Assembly: GCF_001661595.2 (NCBI RefSeq)
Contig: NZ_LYPF02000002.1
Location: forward strand, 62,001 to 126,000
Direction: 5' to 3'
Length of the DNA stretch: 64,000 nt
Source: Crocinitomix algicola
GTDB lineage: Bacteria > Bacteroidota > Bacteroidia > Flavobacteriales_D > Crocinitomicaceae
Below the pieces are notes generated by a model, which searched no databases, had not been told where the DNA came from, and saw nothing but the letters and a program-made list of their open reading frames with translations. The position numbers and the translations under genes are program-made. Shown in pieces: positions 19,146 to 28,395 of this stretch (positions are counted from its first letter, which is position 1; the number at the start of each line of letters is the position of its first letter).

Positions 19146-22100
19146 ATGAAGCATAATTTATTCGTCATACTTGCCATACTTGTGTGCTGGACCTCAGATT
19201 CTTTGGTGTCGGCTCAAGAAACTATTGACGAAAAAAGAAAACGAGCAGACGAACTTTTTGAGGAGCAAAAATGGGGGGAAGCACAAGCGCTTTATAATAG
19301 TATCATAACGTCCGCACCCAGAGATCATGATTTAAATTTTAGATATGGAACCTCAATTTTAAATGGATCCAAAGATCAAGAAGAAGCAATTCGCTTTCTG
19401 AAATATTCAATTACCGGTGCTGCGATTGATAAACGCGCCTATTACTACCTAGGCAAAGCATATCACCTGAATTATCAATTCAATGATGCGATAAAGTACT
19501 ATTCTAAATTCCAAGAGTTAGCAAGTCCAAATGACTTAAAGGCTATTAATGTTTCTTCAGACCTCAAGGCTTGTGCCTTCGGAAAAAAATTACTCTCCAA
19601 CATTACGGATATGATTGTCATAAAGAAAGACGAGCTACCTGCGGAGGATTTTTATGATATTTATGATTTAAGTGATATCGGAGGCCAGTTAATTGTCACG
19701 GATCTTTTTCAATCCAAAATTGATAAAAAGAAAAATCATCGACCTATCATTCATTTTCCAGTAAACTCACCCTATATCTATTACTCGAGTTACGGAGATA
19801 ACGAAGATTCAGGGTTGGATATTTACGTAAAGAAAAAATTACCTGATGGTGAATGGTCGCTAGCACAGAAGGTTGTTGGTGGTGTAAATACAGAATTAGA
19901 TGAAGATTTTGCTTATATGCATCCAAATGGAGAGTATTTGTATTTTAGTTCAAAAGGTCATAACTCTATGGGAGGGTATGACGTTTTTAGATGTCGATAC
20001 AACGTAAATTCTCAAAGCTTTGGCCCACCTGAAAATATGGATTTTGCCATTAGCTCTCCTGATGATGATATCTTTTTTGTTGTAGATAGTTTGGATCAAA
20101 ATGCATACTTCGCTTCTGCGCGTGAGAGCGCACAAGGTAAAATGTCAGTGTATAAAGTCCGTGTAGATAGAATACCTATGCAAATGGCGGTGATTAAGGG
20201 TAACTTCTTGAATACAATTAATGAAGGAGCGAAAGAAGTCGAAGTTGTTGTTACCGATTTTTCCACAGGTGAATTAATCGGTAAATTCAATTCTAAAAAA
20301 ACAAATGGAGACTATTTATTAACTTTTCCTAAAAGTGGTAAGTATGACTTTGCCATCACTGTCAAAGGAAGTATGGATACCTATGGCTATCGCGTAAACA
20401 TTCCTTACAGTAAAGATTTTAAACCGCTTGGTCAGCAAATGACGCTGATTGAAAATAATGGTGAAGAACAAATAACAGTAAAAGATTTGTTCGACAAGGA
20501 ATTTGATGATCCTGCCGGCATACTGGCTGAAGTTTATCGTGAAATGTCCAAATTACCTCCCAACGCGGATGATTTTAATTTGGATTCACTCGATGCTTTA
20601 AAACAAACAGACAAAATTTTAGTGGATGCAGGATTAGATCCCTATCTGACGAAAAATGGCTTAAAAGCTATTTTAAAGGATAATATTGAGGATTTAACTA
20701 TTGCGAAAGATCAAGAACAGAAGCAAGCAAATATCGCCTATAATGTTGGGCTTAAGAAAAGTATCGAAGCCAATGAAAGAATGGTTGCTTTAAATGAGCA
20801 AATTAAACTCGCGGAAGCAACCGACGATCCAATAGAAAAAAATAGGATATTATCAGATGTAAAGAAAGAAAAGGCTGAAATACAATCATTAAATAATGAA
20901 GCTCAAGTGCTAATTGATCTTGCATCTTCAATTGAACGTTCAGTAAAGGAAAAACAAGTACGCATTGATGAAGGTAATAGGGTTTATGAGCAGGCAATAG
21001 GAATGGAAGATGAAAATCGCGAAGCACTGTTGGATTTGGTGAAGAGTAATCAGGTCTATTTTGAAACTAATATTAAGGGTAATCCGCCAATCGAAAATGC
21101 TGCAAATAACGCTTTGTCAAAAGGGGCCGATGAACAAAAAAGAATTCAAGCACTGAGCGAAGAAATATCACAAATTAATACCGAAAAAATAGAGCTTGTC
21201 GCTCAAAATAAACGATTGACTGACCAATTAGAAGGGGCTAAAAAGAAAGATAAGGAGCTGCTTCAGCAACGAATTAATAGTAATAACTCGGATATTGCAC
21301 TGTTAGAATCGACATTGGAGGAAAAAAACAAGGCTTTTAATCAAGCAATTGAAGAGAATAATGTCGTACGTGAAGGACTAGCGGCTTCCATTGTCTTAAA
21401 AGAGAATTATAAAGGAACGAAGTACGAAAATGCTTTGTCTAATGAGGATAAAGAAACCATTATTAGTCAAATAAAATCGAATGATTTAGAGGAAAGTCTT
21501 GTAATGATTGACCAAGTGTTAGAAGAGAATGATGTCTCAGCGTTTAATATTGATTTATATGCCAATGATGATACGCGAGCAAATTATTCTATTGAAGATT
21601 GGGAAGATGAAATAAACAAAGAACAGGAGCGATTAAGACAAGAAAAATTGACTGCATCAGCCGAGAGACAAGCGCAAATTCAGGCAGAAATCGATAAATT
21701 GGAAAAATTGCGTCAAGAAAAGTTAGATCAATATGAAATTATAGAAGAAGACCCTGAATCAATAGAAGCCGATGTCAGACAAGAAGAGATCCTTCCTTCA
21801 TATGAGCAACGAAAAACGAGTATTGGTACCATTGTTACAGAAGTAGATCGACGAAACGCTAATCGAGAATTAAACTATGAATTGGTCGAAGAAATTCAGC
21901 GAGAACGAGAAAAATTAGAAGTTCTTTTAGCTAAAAATCCAAAAGCTAAAAATATTAAGGAACGATTGGAGAATCTTGAAGAATTAGAAAGGGTAATTCA
22001 AGAAGAAATAAAGGCAGATGAAGAGTGGATTGTAGCGAATGAGTTGGCTGACCCTCTGAATAAAGAAGAAGTATTATATACTATCGCTCCTGATTATAAG

Positions 22101-25100
22101 GAAAAATCGAAAAAAGCATACGAAATAGTAGAAGATGAGCCACGTAAAAAGGCAATTTATGAACTTAATCAATCGGTAATAAGCAAAGCAAATGAACGCT
22201 TACAAGAAGTGGATGCTATTCTAGTTGAAAAACCTAATGATCAAAAATTGAAGCAAGAAAAAGTCGGACTAGAAGAGTTGATAGTCCTGTTAAATGAAGA
22301 TTTGAATAAGCCGCTTTATGAAGTTATAGAAGACACTTCAGCAGAACCGTCTGAAACCGTTACTATTGCCGATTTAGTTCCAGATTTTGATGATCGAGAA
22401 GAAGTAATTCTCAACATGGAGAACAGTTCCAAAAGTCGTTTGGCAGAGAATGATTTATATAAAGAAATAATAGTTGCTGCCGAAGAAGAAGAAAATAAAA
22501 TTAATAATTTGTTAGCGGATGATCCCGAAAATTCTGCCCTGAAAGTGCGTAAATCTGCTGTGGTAGAAATCAAAAATGAATACACTTCTAAATTAGCAGA
22601 AAATGATGAATGGCTAGCCAATAATCCTACTGAAGTTCCAGATGAAATTCAACGCCTAAACCTCAATCCTCAGCCAAATACCTTAATGAAGGATTATGAT
22701 GATCGAATGGTAAAAATAGAGTCGTCAAACCAATCAGAAATCGAAAAAGAATCGAATAAAAAAAGTGTGAATCAAGACTTAATAGCACTTATTGATAAAG
22801 AAACCGATGAAGCGAATAACTTATTGAACAAATACCCGGAACAAGCTGAACGAATTAATCAACGTAAAGTTAACTTGGATGCTCTGAAAACTGAGGTGAA
22901 TAATAAAATTGATGCTAATGATGCAAAAATAGCAAGCCTCAGTAATGAAAATAATACGGAACAGTTAACCAATAATGAAAATCAAAATGGAGATGATGAC
23001 ACCAACAATGGTGATAATCAAACCGCAAACAATAATCAAAATAATGATTCAAATCCAGCGAATAGTGATGAAGACAATCAAAATGAAGGCGCTGCTCAGC
23101 AAAATGATCCTGACGGAAATAGCAATGATGTTGATGGTAACACGAAATCGCGTGAGCAAATTACCGTAATGTCATTAATGCCTAATTTTGTGGCAGAAAT
23201 TACAGATATTAACAATTCAAATGCCCCGGAATTGGAAAAATTGGATCAATCAATTGCGCTTCATAAGGTGTTAATTGATAAATCGAATGAGAAAATTGGA
23301 GATTTGGAGGTTGAAAAGGAGCAAAATCCTGAGGCTGCATCGGCCATAGATAAAGATATAGCAGAAGTAAAAAATATTCAAAGGGATGCACAGAATGCCA
23401 TCAATATTAACCTTGAAAATATATCCAAACTTAAATCTGATAACTTAAATCGTCCTGATATTACTGTAGAGGAGATACTACCTGGTTTTGAATCGGAGAT
23501 GGCAAGTATAATTAATGGTGATGGAGAAGAGGTGGATAAACTCAAGGCGAAAAATGAGTTGAATAATCGACTATTAAAGGCTATCGAAATAAAGAGTGAA
23601 TCGATTCAAAGTGAAAAAGAAAATGATCCAGATCATGCTGAAATATATGAGGAAGAATTGGATAAATTATCAGAATTAAAAGAAGCGAAACGTAGTGAAG
23701 TTGCTCAGAACAACGAAGAGATTTCGGCCTTAGAGGCTGAAGATATAAATTTGGCAGATTTGAGTCCTCAAGACTTTAGTTCGGAACAAGGAACAGAAAC
23801 TGTAGCAGAGTTTGATAAAGAAATTGACGAATTAAATGAGATAAATTTAGCAATTGAGGGATTGAATAATGAATTGAATTCATCAACTAATGAAAAGGAG
23901 CAAGCAAAGATTCAGAAAAAGATTGAAAAAGAAACGACGAAAAAAGCGACCATAGAAAATGAGTTAATTGAGGCCTTGGAAACGGTAAATGATCAAGAAG
24001 TAAATGATTTAAAAGAGGAGTTAGATTTGGATCAGAAAATCGCTGAAAAATCAAGTGCGATTGTAGAGAATGGAATGGGTGATGTTGTTGCAGAGGCCAA
24101 TAATGATTTGATTTTAGCTAATGGAAAAATGGCTGAGGCACAGCGATTAAGAGATGAAGCTCAGGAGATTAAAGATCCAATAGCAACTAATGAAAAATTG
24201 AAAGAGGCGTATCAACTTGAAAGTCAGGCAAAGGAAATGATTAAAGGTGCCAATAGAAGATTTAAAATGGCCATTTCGTTAAATGATGAGGCGGATGAAG
24301 AAAATATCATCACAGCCGTTGATGAAAATGAAGAAAATAGGACCTCTACGCTGAAGGAACAGGAAGCGGCGGACCTTAGAGCTTTGGCAAATAATTATTA
24401 CTTACGTTCAACTGAGTTAGCAGATCAAAGTGAAAATGCTAAGAAAAAAGATCGTCCAGCATTAATAGCCGAATCTGAAAAAATAGCGAATGAGGCAAGT
24501 CGTTTGGAGCGTCAAGCTGATTTGTTGGAAGAAGAGGCTGAGGAATTGAAAGTGCAAGAAGAAGAATTACTTGAACGAACATTAAAACCTGTTGACATTA
24601 CTGTTGATGATGAAACATCAGAAGAAATTGCCACTTCTGAAGGGTACGAAAATTTTTATACCAAAAAGCAAGAAGGTGATGCTAAAATGTCAAAAATTGC
24701 CGATTTATCAGCTGAAATCGATAGCTTAAAATCTAAACGTGCTAGAAGATTTAAAATGGCAATTTCATTGAACGATGACCAGGATGAAGTAAGTCCTGAT
24801 GTAAAGAATGAAATAGAAGATATTCAAGTTCAAATTAATCAGTTAACCGCGCTTAAAAAACAACTTAAGGAAGAGGCTTTGACGGCATTTGATGAGGCCA
24901 ATGACATTTTAAATACCCAGGTAAATGAAAGCCATCATGATGCTGCTTTGGCCATGGCTGAACAAAATTTTCAACCGCGAGAAAAGCTCATTCCAGAAGT
25001 TGCTGATTTCGAGGTTCCGGATGAAATTACCGAAGATATCTTTAGAAAAACTGCGGGAGCTGTGTATTCAGAAGATACCCCAATCCCAATGAATACAAAA

Positions 25101-26612
25101 ATTACAGGAGGATTGGTGTATAAAGTTCAAGTAGGGGCATTTAGAAACCCTTTACCTCAAGATCACTTTAAAGAATTTGCGCCGATATCTGGGGAGAAAC
25201 TTAACAATGGAATTACCCGTTACATGGTGGGGTACTTTAAGAAATTTGTTCCCGCAAATGAGGCAAAAACAGAAGTTAATGGGATAGGGTATAGCGATGC
25301 TTTTGTTGTGGCGTATTGCAATGGTGTTAGAATTACTATTGAACAAGCTTTGCAAATCGAAGAGGGGGTAGTTGATTGTGAACCGCAAGAGAATTATGTC
25401 GATAATACCATCCTTGATCAATCATTTAATCAAGCCGCTGATGACCAAATTGAAAACAATAATTCTAACGTAGAAATAGCAGAAACGAATGAACCGCCTC
25501 AAAATGTTGATTTTTCCAATGATAATAAAGATAGAAGTGATTTGGTAGATAATAAACCTAAAAATGAGCAGGAAAGAACTGCAACCAGTTATTATAGAAA
25601 CGCTACCAATCCTGCAAAAGCAAAGCAAATAGAATTGATTGATGGGTTGTTTTATACGGTTCAAATTGGTGTTTTCTCACAACCGGTTGAAAAAGATGGT
25701 TTATTCGGTATCCAACCTTTAAATACTCAACGAACAGCAAACGGCTTTATTCGTTATTCTACTGGAATTTTTACATCCGTTGAAGATGCTGTAAAACGTA
25801 AAAATGAAGTCGTGCAAATTGGTGTTCCAGATGCATTTGTTACTGCTTATTTTGATGGAGAGAGAATTACTATTGATGAAGCTTTAGCCGTTCTGCAAAG
25901 AGAAGGTGCTGAAGCGTTTGTAGGACATGCCTCACGCTTGAATAATCAAAATAATGATATACCTGAGGAGGTTGTTTATTATAAGGAGGGATTATTCTAT
26001 AAAATATTAATAGGAAAATATAAAGATGCCATTCCAGGAGAGTATGCTACGTTATTGTTAAGAGGCGATGACATCTTTGAAACAGAAGTAGATTTGGAGG
26101 GACGCACAGTATTGATGTCTACGAAAATTGAGTCGTATGAAGAACTAATGAGTCGTTTGAAAGAGTTTTCTGATTTAGGAATCGAAAAAATGAATATTGT
26201 TACCTATTATAAATATGATGTAATTCCGTTTGAACAGGGACAAAAAATTAGAAACGATGAAAAATTTGACGAATTGACACCTTATGATGATATTGAAGGA
26301 ATTGACGCTTCTCCATATATTTATGATAAAGAAGCAGTTTATTTTAAAGTTAAATTAGGAGAGTTTGAGGATAAAGTTTCCCCAGAATTTACAAACTTAT
26401 TACTTTTGCATGAAGCAGAAGAAGGAATTTTAAGAGAGGAAAAGCTTGACGGGATTACTGAATTTTATACCGAAAGTATATCAACCTACGACAATGCTAT
26501 AACCAAAAAGAACGTATTGGTTGAAAAAGGCTTTTCTCAGGCAAAACTTGTTGCCTATCATAAATACGATGAAATTTCAGTAGAAACTGCGAAAGATATT
26601 TTACAAGAATAA
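19146..26612 (+). CDS. giant exported TPR / PD40 / coiled-coil repeat / SPOR-like protein
   Basis: 2488 aa. Visible order: signal peptide (1-23); TPR-like helices (about 25-140); PD40/beta-propeller strands (about 200-330, GGYDVF and YLYFSS); a carboxypeptidase-regulatory-like strand set; then a very acidic coiled coil. In it, seven ~97-residue units each carry an L-x-P-x-[FY/D] core, near residues 882, 981, 1077, 1174, 1343, 1444 and 1539. An Asn/Gln/Asp-rich spacer (about 1272-1332) explains the one long gap. RRFKMAISLND occurs twice. The C-terminus holds four SPOR-like modules opening YKVQVGAF, YTVQIGVF, YKILIGKY and FKVKLGEF (about 1992, 2169, 2284, 2399). A long cell-envelope tether or scaffold is inferred. 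clpS follows by 10 nt. Confidence 0.8.
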   Translation: MKHNLFVILAILVCWTSDSLVSAQETIDEKRKRADELFEEQKWGEAQALYNSIITSAPRDHDLNFRYGTSILNGSKDQEEAIRFLKYSITGAAIDKRAYYYLGKAYHLNYQFNDAIKYYSKFQELASPNDLKAINVSSDLKACAFGKKLLSNITDMIVIKKDELPAEDFYDIYDLSDIGGQLIVTDLFQSKIDKKKNHRPIIHFPVNSPYIYYSSYGDNEDSGLDIYVKKKLPDGEWSLAQKVVGGVNTELDEDFAYMHPNGEYLYFSSKGHNSMGGYDVFRCRYNVNSQSFGPPENMDFAISSPDDDIFFVVDSLDQNAYFASARESAQGKMSVYKVRVDRIPMQMAVIKGNFLNTINEGAKEVEVVVTDFSTGELIGKFNSKKTNGDYLLTFPKSGKYDFAITVKGSMDTYGYRVNIPYSKDFKPLGQQMTLIENNGEEQITVKDLFDKEFDDPAGILAEVYREMSKLPPNADDFNLDSLDALKQTDKILVDAGLDPYLTKNGLKAILKDNIEDLTIAKDQEQKQANIAYNVGLKKSIEANERMVALNEQIKLAEATDDPIEKNRILSDVKKEKAEIQSLNNEAQVLIDLASSIERSVKEKQVRIDEGNRVYEQAIGMEDENREALLDLVKSNQVYFETNIKGNPPIENAANNALSKGADEQKRIQALSEEISQINTEKIELVAQNKRLTDQLEGAKKKDKELLQQRINSNNSDIALLESTLEEKNKAFNQAIEENNVVREGLAASIVLKENYKGTKYENALSNEDKETIISQIKSNDLEESLVMIDQVLEENDVSAFNIDLYANDDTRANYSIEDWEDEINKEQERLRQEKLTASAERQAQIQAEIDKLEKLRQEKLDQYEIIEEDPESIEADVRQEEILPSYEQRKTSIGTIVTEVDRRNANRELNYELVEEIQREREKLEVLLAKNPKAKNIKERLENLEELERVIQEEIKADEEWIVANELADPLNKEEVLYTIAPDYKEKSKKAYEIVEDEPRKKAIYELNQSVISKANERLQEVDAILVEKPNDQKLKQEKVGLEELIVLLNEDLNKPLYEVIEDTSAEPSETVTIADLVPDFDDREEVILNMENSSKSRLAENDLYKEIIVAAEEEENKINNLLADDPENSALKVRKSAVVEIKNEYTSKLAENDEWLANNPTEVPDEIQRLNLNPQPNTLMKDYDDRMVKIESSNQSEIEKESNKKSVNQDLIALIDKETDEANNLLNKYPEQAERINQRKVNLDALKTEVNNKIDANDAKIASLSNENNTEQLTNNENQNGDDDTNNGDNQTANNNQNNDSNPANSDEDNQNEGAAQQNDPDGNSNDVDGNTKSREQITVMSLMPNFVAEITDINNSNAPELEKLDQSIALHKVLIDKSNEKIGDLEVEKEQNPEAASAIDKDIAEVKNIQRDAQNAININLENISKLKSDNLNRPDITVEEILPGFESEMASIINGDGEEVDKLKAKNELNNRLLKAIEIKSESIQSEKENDPDHAEIYEEELDKLSELKEAKRSEVAQNNEEISALEAEDINLADLSPQDFSSEQGTETVAEFDKEIDELNEINLAIEGLNNELNSSTNEKEQAKIQKKIEKETTKKATIENELIEALETVNDQEVNDLKEELDLDQKIAEKSSAIVENGMGDVVAEANNDLILANGKMAEAQRLRDEAQEIKDPIATNEKLKEAYQLESQAKEMIKGANRRFKMAISLNDEADEENIITAVDENEENRTSTLKEQEAADLRALANNYYLRSTELADQSENAKKKDRPALIAESEKIANEASRLERQADLLEEEAEELKVQEEELLERTLKPVDITVDDETSEEIATSEGYENFYTKKQEGDAKMSKIADLSAEIDSLKSKRARRFKMAISLNDDQDEVSPDVKNEIEDIQVQINQLTALKKQLKEEALTAFDEANDILNTQVNESHHDAALAMAEQNFQPREKLIPEVADFEVPDEITEDIFRKTAGAVYSEDTPIPMNTKITGGLVYKVQVGAFRNPLPQDHFKEFAPISGEKLNNGITRYMVGYFKKFVPANEAKTEVNGIGYSDAFVVAYCNGVRITIEQALQIEEGVVDCEPQENYVDNTILDQSFNQAADDQIENNNSNVEIAETNEPPQNVDFSNDNKDRSDLVDNKPKNEQERTATSYYRNATNPAKAKQIELIDGLFYTVQIGVFSQPVEKDGLFGIQPLNTQRTANGFIRYSTGIFTSVEDAVKRKNEVVQIGVPDAFVTAYFDGERITIDEALAVLQREGAEAFVGHASRLNNQNNDIPEEVVYYKEGLFYKILIGKYKDAIPGEYATLLLRGDDIFETEVDLEGRTVLMSTKIESYEELMSRLKEFSDLGIEKMNIVTYYKYDVIPFEQGQKIRNDEKFDELTPYDDIEGIDASPYIYDKEAVYFKVKLGEFEDKVSPEFTNLLLLHEAEEGILREEKLDGITEFYTESISTYDNAITKKNVLVEKGFSQAKLVAYHKYDEISVETAKDILQE

Positions 26613-26622
26613 TTAAATAAAA

Positions 26623-26898
26623 ATGAGTACAGAAGTAGAATTTGAAGAAGAGATTGCGGTAGACTCAAAAACCGCTGGCGGTAAAAATTTGGTGATTTAT
26701 AATGATGATTTCAATACATTTGATCATGTGATTGATTCTTTAGTAAAGGTTTGTAAACATGAATTGGTTCAGGCTGAACAATGTACTTGGATAATTCATT
26801 ACAACGGTAAATGCGCAGTAAAAGAGGGAGATATGGATCAATTGTTGCCAATGCGCCGAGCCCTTAGTGAACGTGGAATTGATGCTAAAATTCATTAA
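26623..26898 (+). CDS. clpS: ATP-dependent Clp protease adaptor ClpS
   Basis: 91 aa. It delivers N-degron substrates to ClpAP/ClpCP. Seen: LVIYNDDFNTFDHVIDSL (the ClpS NDxxNT signature), the His of the KVCKH helix, WIIHYNGKCAV and the C-terminal RRALSERGIDAKI strand. The N-terminal extension is short and acidic. It lies immediately downstream of the 2488-aa protein gene and may be cotranscribed with it. Confidence 0.93.
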   Translation: MSTEVEFEEEIAVDSKTAGGKNLVIYNDDFNTFDHVIDSLVKVCKHELVQAEQCTWIIHYNGKCAVKEGDMDQLLPMRRALSERGIDAKIH

Positions 26899-26943
26899 TC
26901 ACGATTTCTCCAATTTTTTAACGGAGGAATGAAAAAAAAGTAT

Positions 26944-26951
26944 TACTTTTG
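26944..26951 (+). promoter_or_regulatory. -7 box of the tRNA-Arg promoter
   Basis: TACTTTTG fits TAnnTTTG, is followed by GCACC, and lies 47 nt ahead of the tRNA. A good -33 TTG at standard spacing is not seen. Confidence 0.45.
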
Positions 26952-26998
26952 CACCGGATTTAATCAAATAAGTGATTTTATCGGCAAAATAAAATACT

Positions 26999-27072
26999 GG
27001 CCTCGTAGTTCAACTGAATAGAATACCTGATTACGGCTCAGGCGGTTGCAGGTTTGAATCCTGCCGAGGTCA
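26999..27072 (+). tRNA. tRNA-Arg (anticodon ACG)
   Basis: All four arms fold: acceptor GGCCTCG/CGAGGTC (one G-T pair), D stem GTTC/GAAT, anticodon stem CCTGA/TCAGG with loop TTACGGC giving ACG at positions 27033-27035, and T stem GCAGG/CCTGC with loop TTTGAAT (the usual C is T). The discriminator is A; CCA is not encoded. A34 is expected to be deaminated to inosine to read CGN codons. It marks the left edge of the accessory island. Confidence 0.93.
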
Positions 27073-27080
27073 CTAAGAGT

Positions 27081-27111
27081 AAAAAGCTCTCTGCATTGCA
27101 GAGGGCTTTTT
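27081..27111 (+). terminator. terminator of tRNA-Arg
   Basis: AAAAAGCTCTCTGCA pairs with TGCAGAGGGCTTTTT (one G-T pair), ending in five T, eight nt after the tRNA. Confidence 0.85.
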
Positions 27112-27158
27112 GTGTTTTTAGACTGAATGAAGCTCGCTTCAATGAAGGATATAAATAC

Positions 27159-27193
27159 AAAAAGCCAAACCAATCTCTGATTGGTAGCTTTTT
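27159..27193. terminator. second hairpin with A/T flanks, likely bidirectional terminator
   Basis: AAAAAGC + ACCAATC pair with GATTGGT + GCTTTTT around a TCT loop. It may stop residual read-through from the tRNA or transcription entering from the island. From here to about 27254 nothing else is recognised. Confidence 0.6.
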
Positions 27194-27254
27194 AATCGGA
27201 ATTCGGAGCTCAAAGGAACGCGCAGCAATCCTTGGGTGAGAAAACCTTGTTCTT

Positions 27255-27344
27255 TAATATCGACTTTCGAACAATTGGAGTTAAGATCAATTTTGAAAAA
27301 TTGAGAGAAGATGCGCCCTTACCATGTATTGTGCATTGAATCAA
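27255..27344 (+). pseudogene. relic of the C39 peptidase domain of a bacteriocin-type ABC exporter (copy 0)
   Basis: Translated, it gives IDFRTIGVKINFEKL then DAPLPCIVH, matching residues about 57-85 of the intact exporter at 35474. The Trp codon after CIVH is TGA, a stop. Everything before is missing and the homology ends at the codon for Gln after HWN, exactly where copy 1 (30045) also ends. It is therefore the tail of a third, otherwise lost copy of the exporter gene. Confidence 0.75.
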
Positions 27345-27495
27345 TTGTTGATAGACAATATTTTCGTTAAGCCACTCATCAAACTCTTCAAGAAAAGTTC
27401 TTCCAAAGTCATTTCAAAAGCTTTAATAATTTTAATCCCGCATGAAAAGCGCAAATCTTCTTCACGCCTTAATCGATTATATTGCGGTAGAGTAT
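27345..27495 (-). pseudogene. relic of an XRE-family helix-turn-helix regulator (copy A)
   Basis: Read on the minus strand this gives RREEDLRFS followed by IKIIKAFEMTLEELF, the second half of a Cro/C1-type HTH domain (x-DLRFSTxIKIIxAFxMTLEEFF). The N-terminal recognition helices and a start codon are absent. The same relic, about 90% identical by eye, occurs at 30046-30200, in both cases fused to the truncated C39 sequence. Confidence 0.55.
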
Positions 27496-27506
27496 TTGGT
27501 ACAGAA

Positions 27507-27881
27507 ATGGTGTTGCTTACATTTATAACGGATGTAATACAGATTCTAAAATTATTCATGCATTTTGGTGTACTGGCTAATATCAGTTTTTTCTTAATCT
27601 GGTTTTCATATTATACTTTACTTCTAGTTCAAGCTAAAAATGAAAGGGAATTAAATGATTGTAAAGTGAATACGGCGGATAAAAACTGTATTTCAGAAAT
27701 AGGACTAACACCTCGTGAATTGGAAGTAGCAGCATATATTCTTAAAGGTGAAACCTATAACGACCTTGCAGAAAGAATGTATATAAGCCATAAAACAGTA
27801 TCAAAACACGCCTCTAATATTTTTAAAAAAGCTGAATGTTGTAACCGAGAGGAATTTTTGTTGAAATACTTGAAAGTATGA
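27507..27881 (+). CDS. shortened membrane LuxR-type regulator (internal deletion)
   Basis: 124 aa from the ATG at 27507. It equals the intact regulator at 31341 minus 172 internal residues: FGVLV..NISFF becomes FGVLANISFF. The intact gene has ACTGGTT at both deletion ends (31433-31439 and 31949-31955), 516 nt apart, so slippage or recombination between short repeats removed five of seven membrane helices in frame. The LuxR HTH domain (LTPRELEVAAYILKGETYND, then HKTVSKHASNIFKK) is complete and nearly identical to the intact copy. The original start region is replaced by the XRE relic. It may still bind DNA or may be dead. Confidence 0.6.
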   Translation: MVLLTFITDVIQILKLFMHFGVLANISFFLIWFSYYTLLLVQAKNERELNDCKVNTADKNCISEIGLTPRELEVAAYILKGETYNDLAERMYISHKTVSKHASNIFKKAECCNREEFLLKYLKV

Positions 27882-27902
27882 TTTTTAAAGAGACGAAAGC
27901 GT

Positions 27903-27943
27903 AAGTATGTAATTACGTATTTGAAAATACGTATAAAATACGT
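27903..27943. promoter_or_regulatory. ACGT-palindrome cluster before the orphan precursor (candidate LuxR operator)
   Basis: Same array as at 32283-32321 (AATTACGTA, ATACGTAT, AATACGTT) but with the first half-site altered from TACGTAATTACGTA to TATGTAATTACGTA. It sits between the regulator and the precursor gene. Confidence 0.4.
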
Positions 27944-28074
27944 TCACTTATTGAAGTGTTTTTGTTCAGACACATCATCTTTACCATGTTTGGTATTTGT
28001 TGCAACATTTTTTGAATACTGGGGATGCCGAAAACCACTATTTTAGAGTAGGCAATATTAAAATTTATTTAAAA

Positions 28075-28347
28075 ATGAAAAGTTTAAAAAGTGATTTATT
28101 CAAAAAATTTGAAGATTCCAATTTAACCAAAGAATCATTACAAATTGTTGAAGGAGGTGGAGGCCCAGGATCAAATAGTACTGGTGACCATGATTGTACG
28201 AGCAGTCAAGGCTCAGACTGTGGCGATTTAGAGACAGATGCAATTTTTGATACAGATCAGACTCTAAAAGGTCAAGATGGCTGTGGTGTAGCATCATCAT
28301 CTGATTATTCTACTGGTTCTGCATCTTACTCATATTTTTCAAAATAG
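28075..28347 (+). CDS. putative RiPP precursor with double-Gly leader (orphan copy)
   Basis: 90 aa. The start at 28075 was chosen because it matches the start of the second precursor (MKSLKSDLF against MKSIKNFEG) and follows the same conserved leader RNA; a longer frame back to 27997 would translate that leader. Residues 1-28 form the leader (LTKESLQIVEGG). The core of about 62 residues is rich in Ser, Gly and Asp with four Cys (HDC, SDC, DGC spacing) and ends SYSYFSK. The acidic and hydroxyl residues suit ester/amide cross-linking by an ATP-grasp ligase. Its own maturase genes downstream are broken. Product name is inferred from context. Confidence 0.7.
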   Translation: MKSLKSDLFKKFEDSNLTKESLQIVEGGGGPGSNSTGDHDCTSSQGSDCGDLETDAIFDTDQTLKGQDGCGVASSSDYSTGSASYSYFSK

Positions 28348-28358
28348 ATCTTAAAGTT

Positions 28359-28395
28359 AAAACGGGAGTAAAAGACAAATTTACTTCCGTTTTTT
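28359..28395 (+). terminator. terminator after the orphan precursor
   Basis: AAAACGGGAGTAAA pairs with TTTACTTCCGTTTT (one G-T pair), followed by T residues. Like the hairpin at 32679 it lies between the precursor and maturation genes. Confidence 0.75.

Noticed and set aside
22975-23169. Met/Ile-rich plus-strand frame within the giant protein gene
   Set aside because: It is a shifted reading of the Asn/Asp-rich spacer; the 2488-aa frame is continuous through it.
27054-27239. 61-codon frame running out of the tRNA-Arg 3' end
   Set aside because: It consists of tRNA sequence plus two terminator hairpins; no protein family is visible.
27324-27506. N-terminal extension of the shortened LuxR frame
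   Set aside because: This part is C39 scrap and the antisense XRE relic read in a chance open frame; the homologous LuxR sequence starts near 27498.
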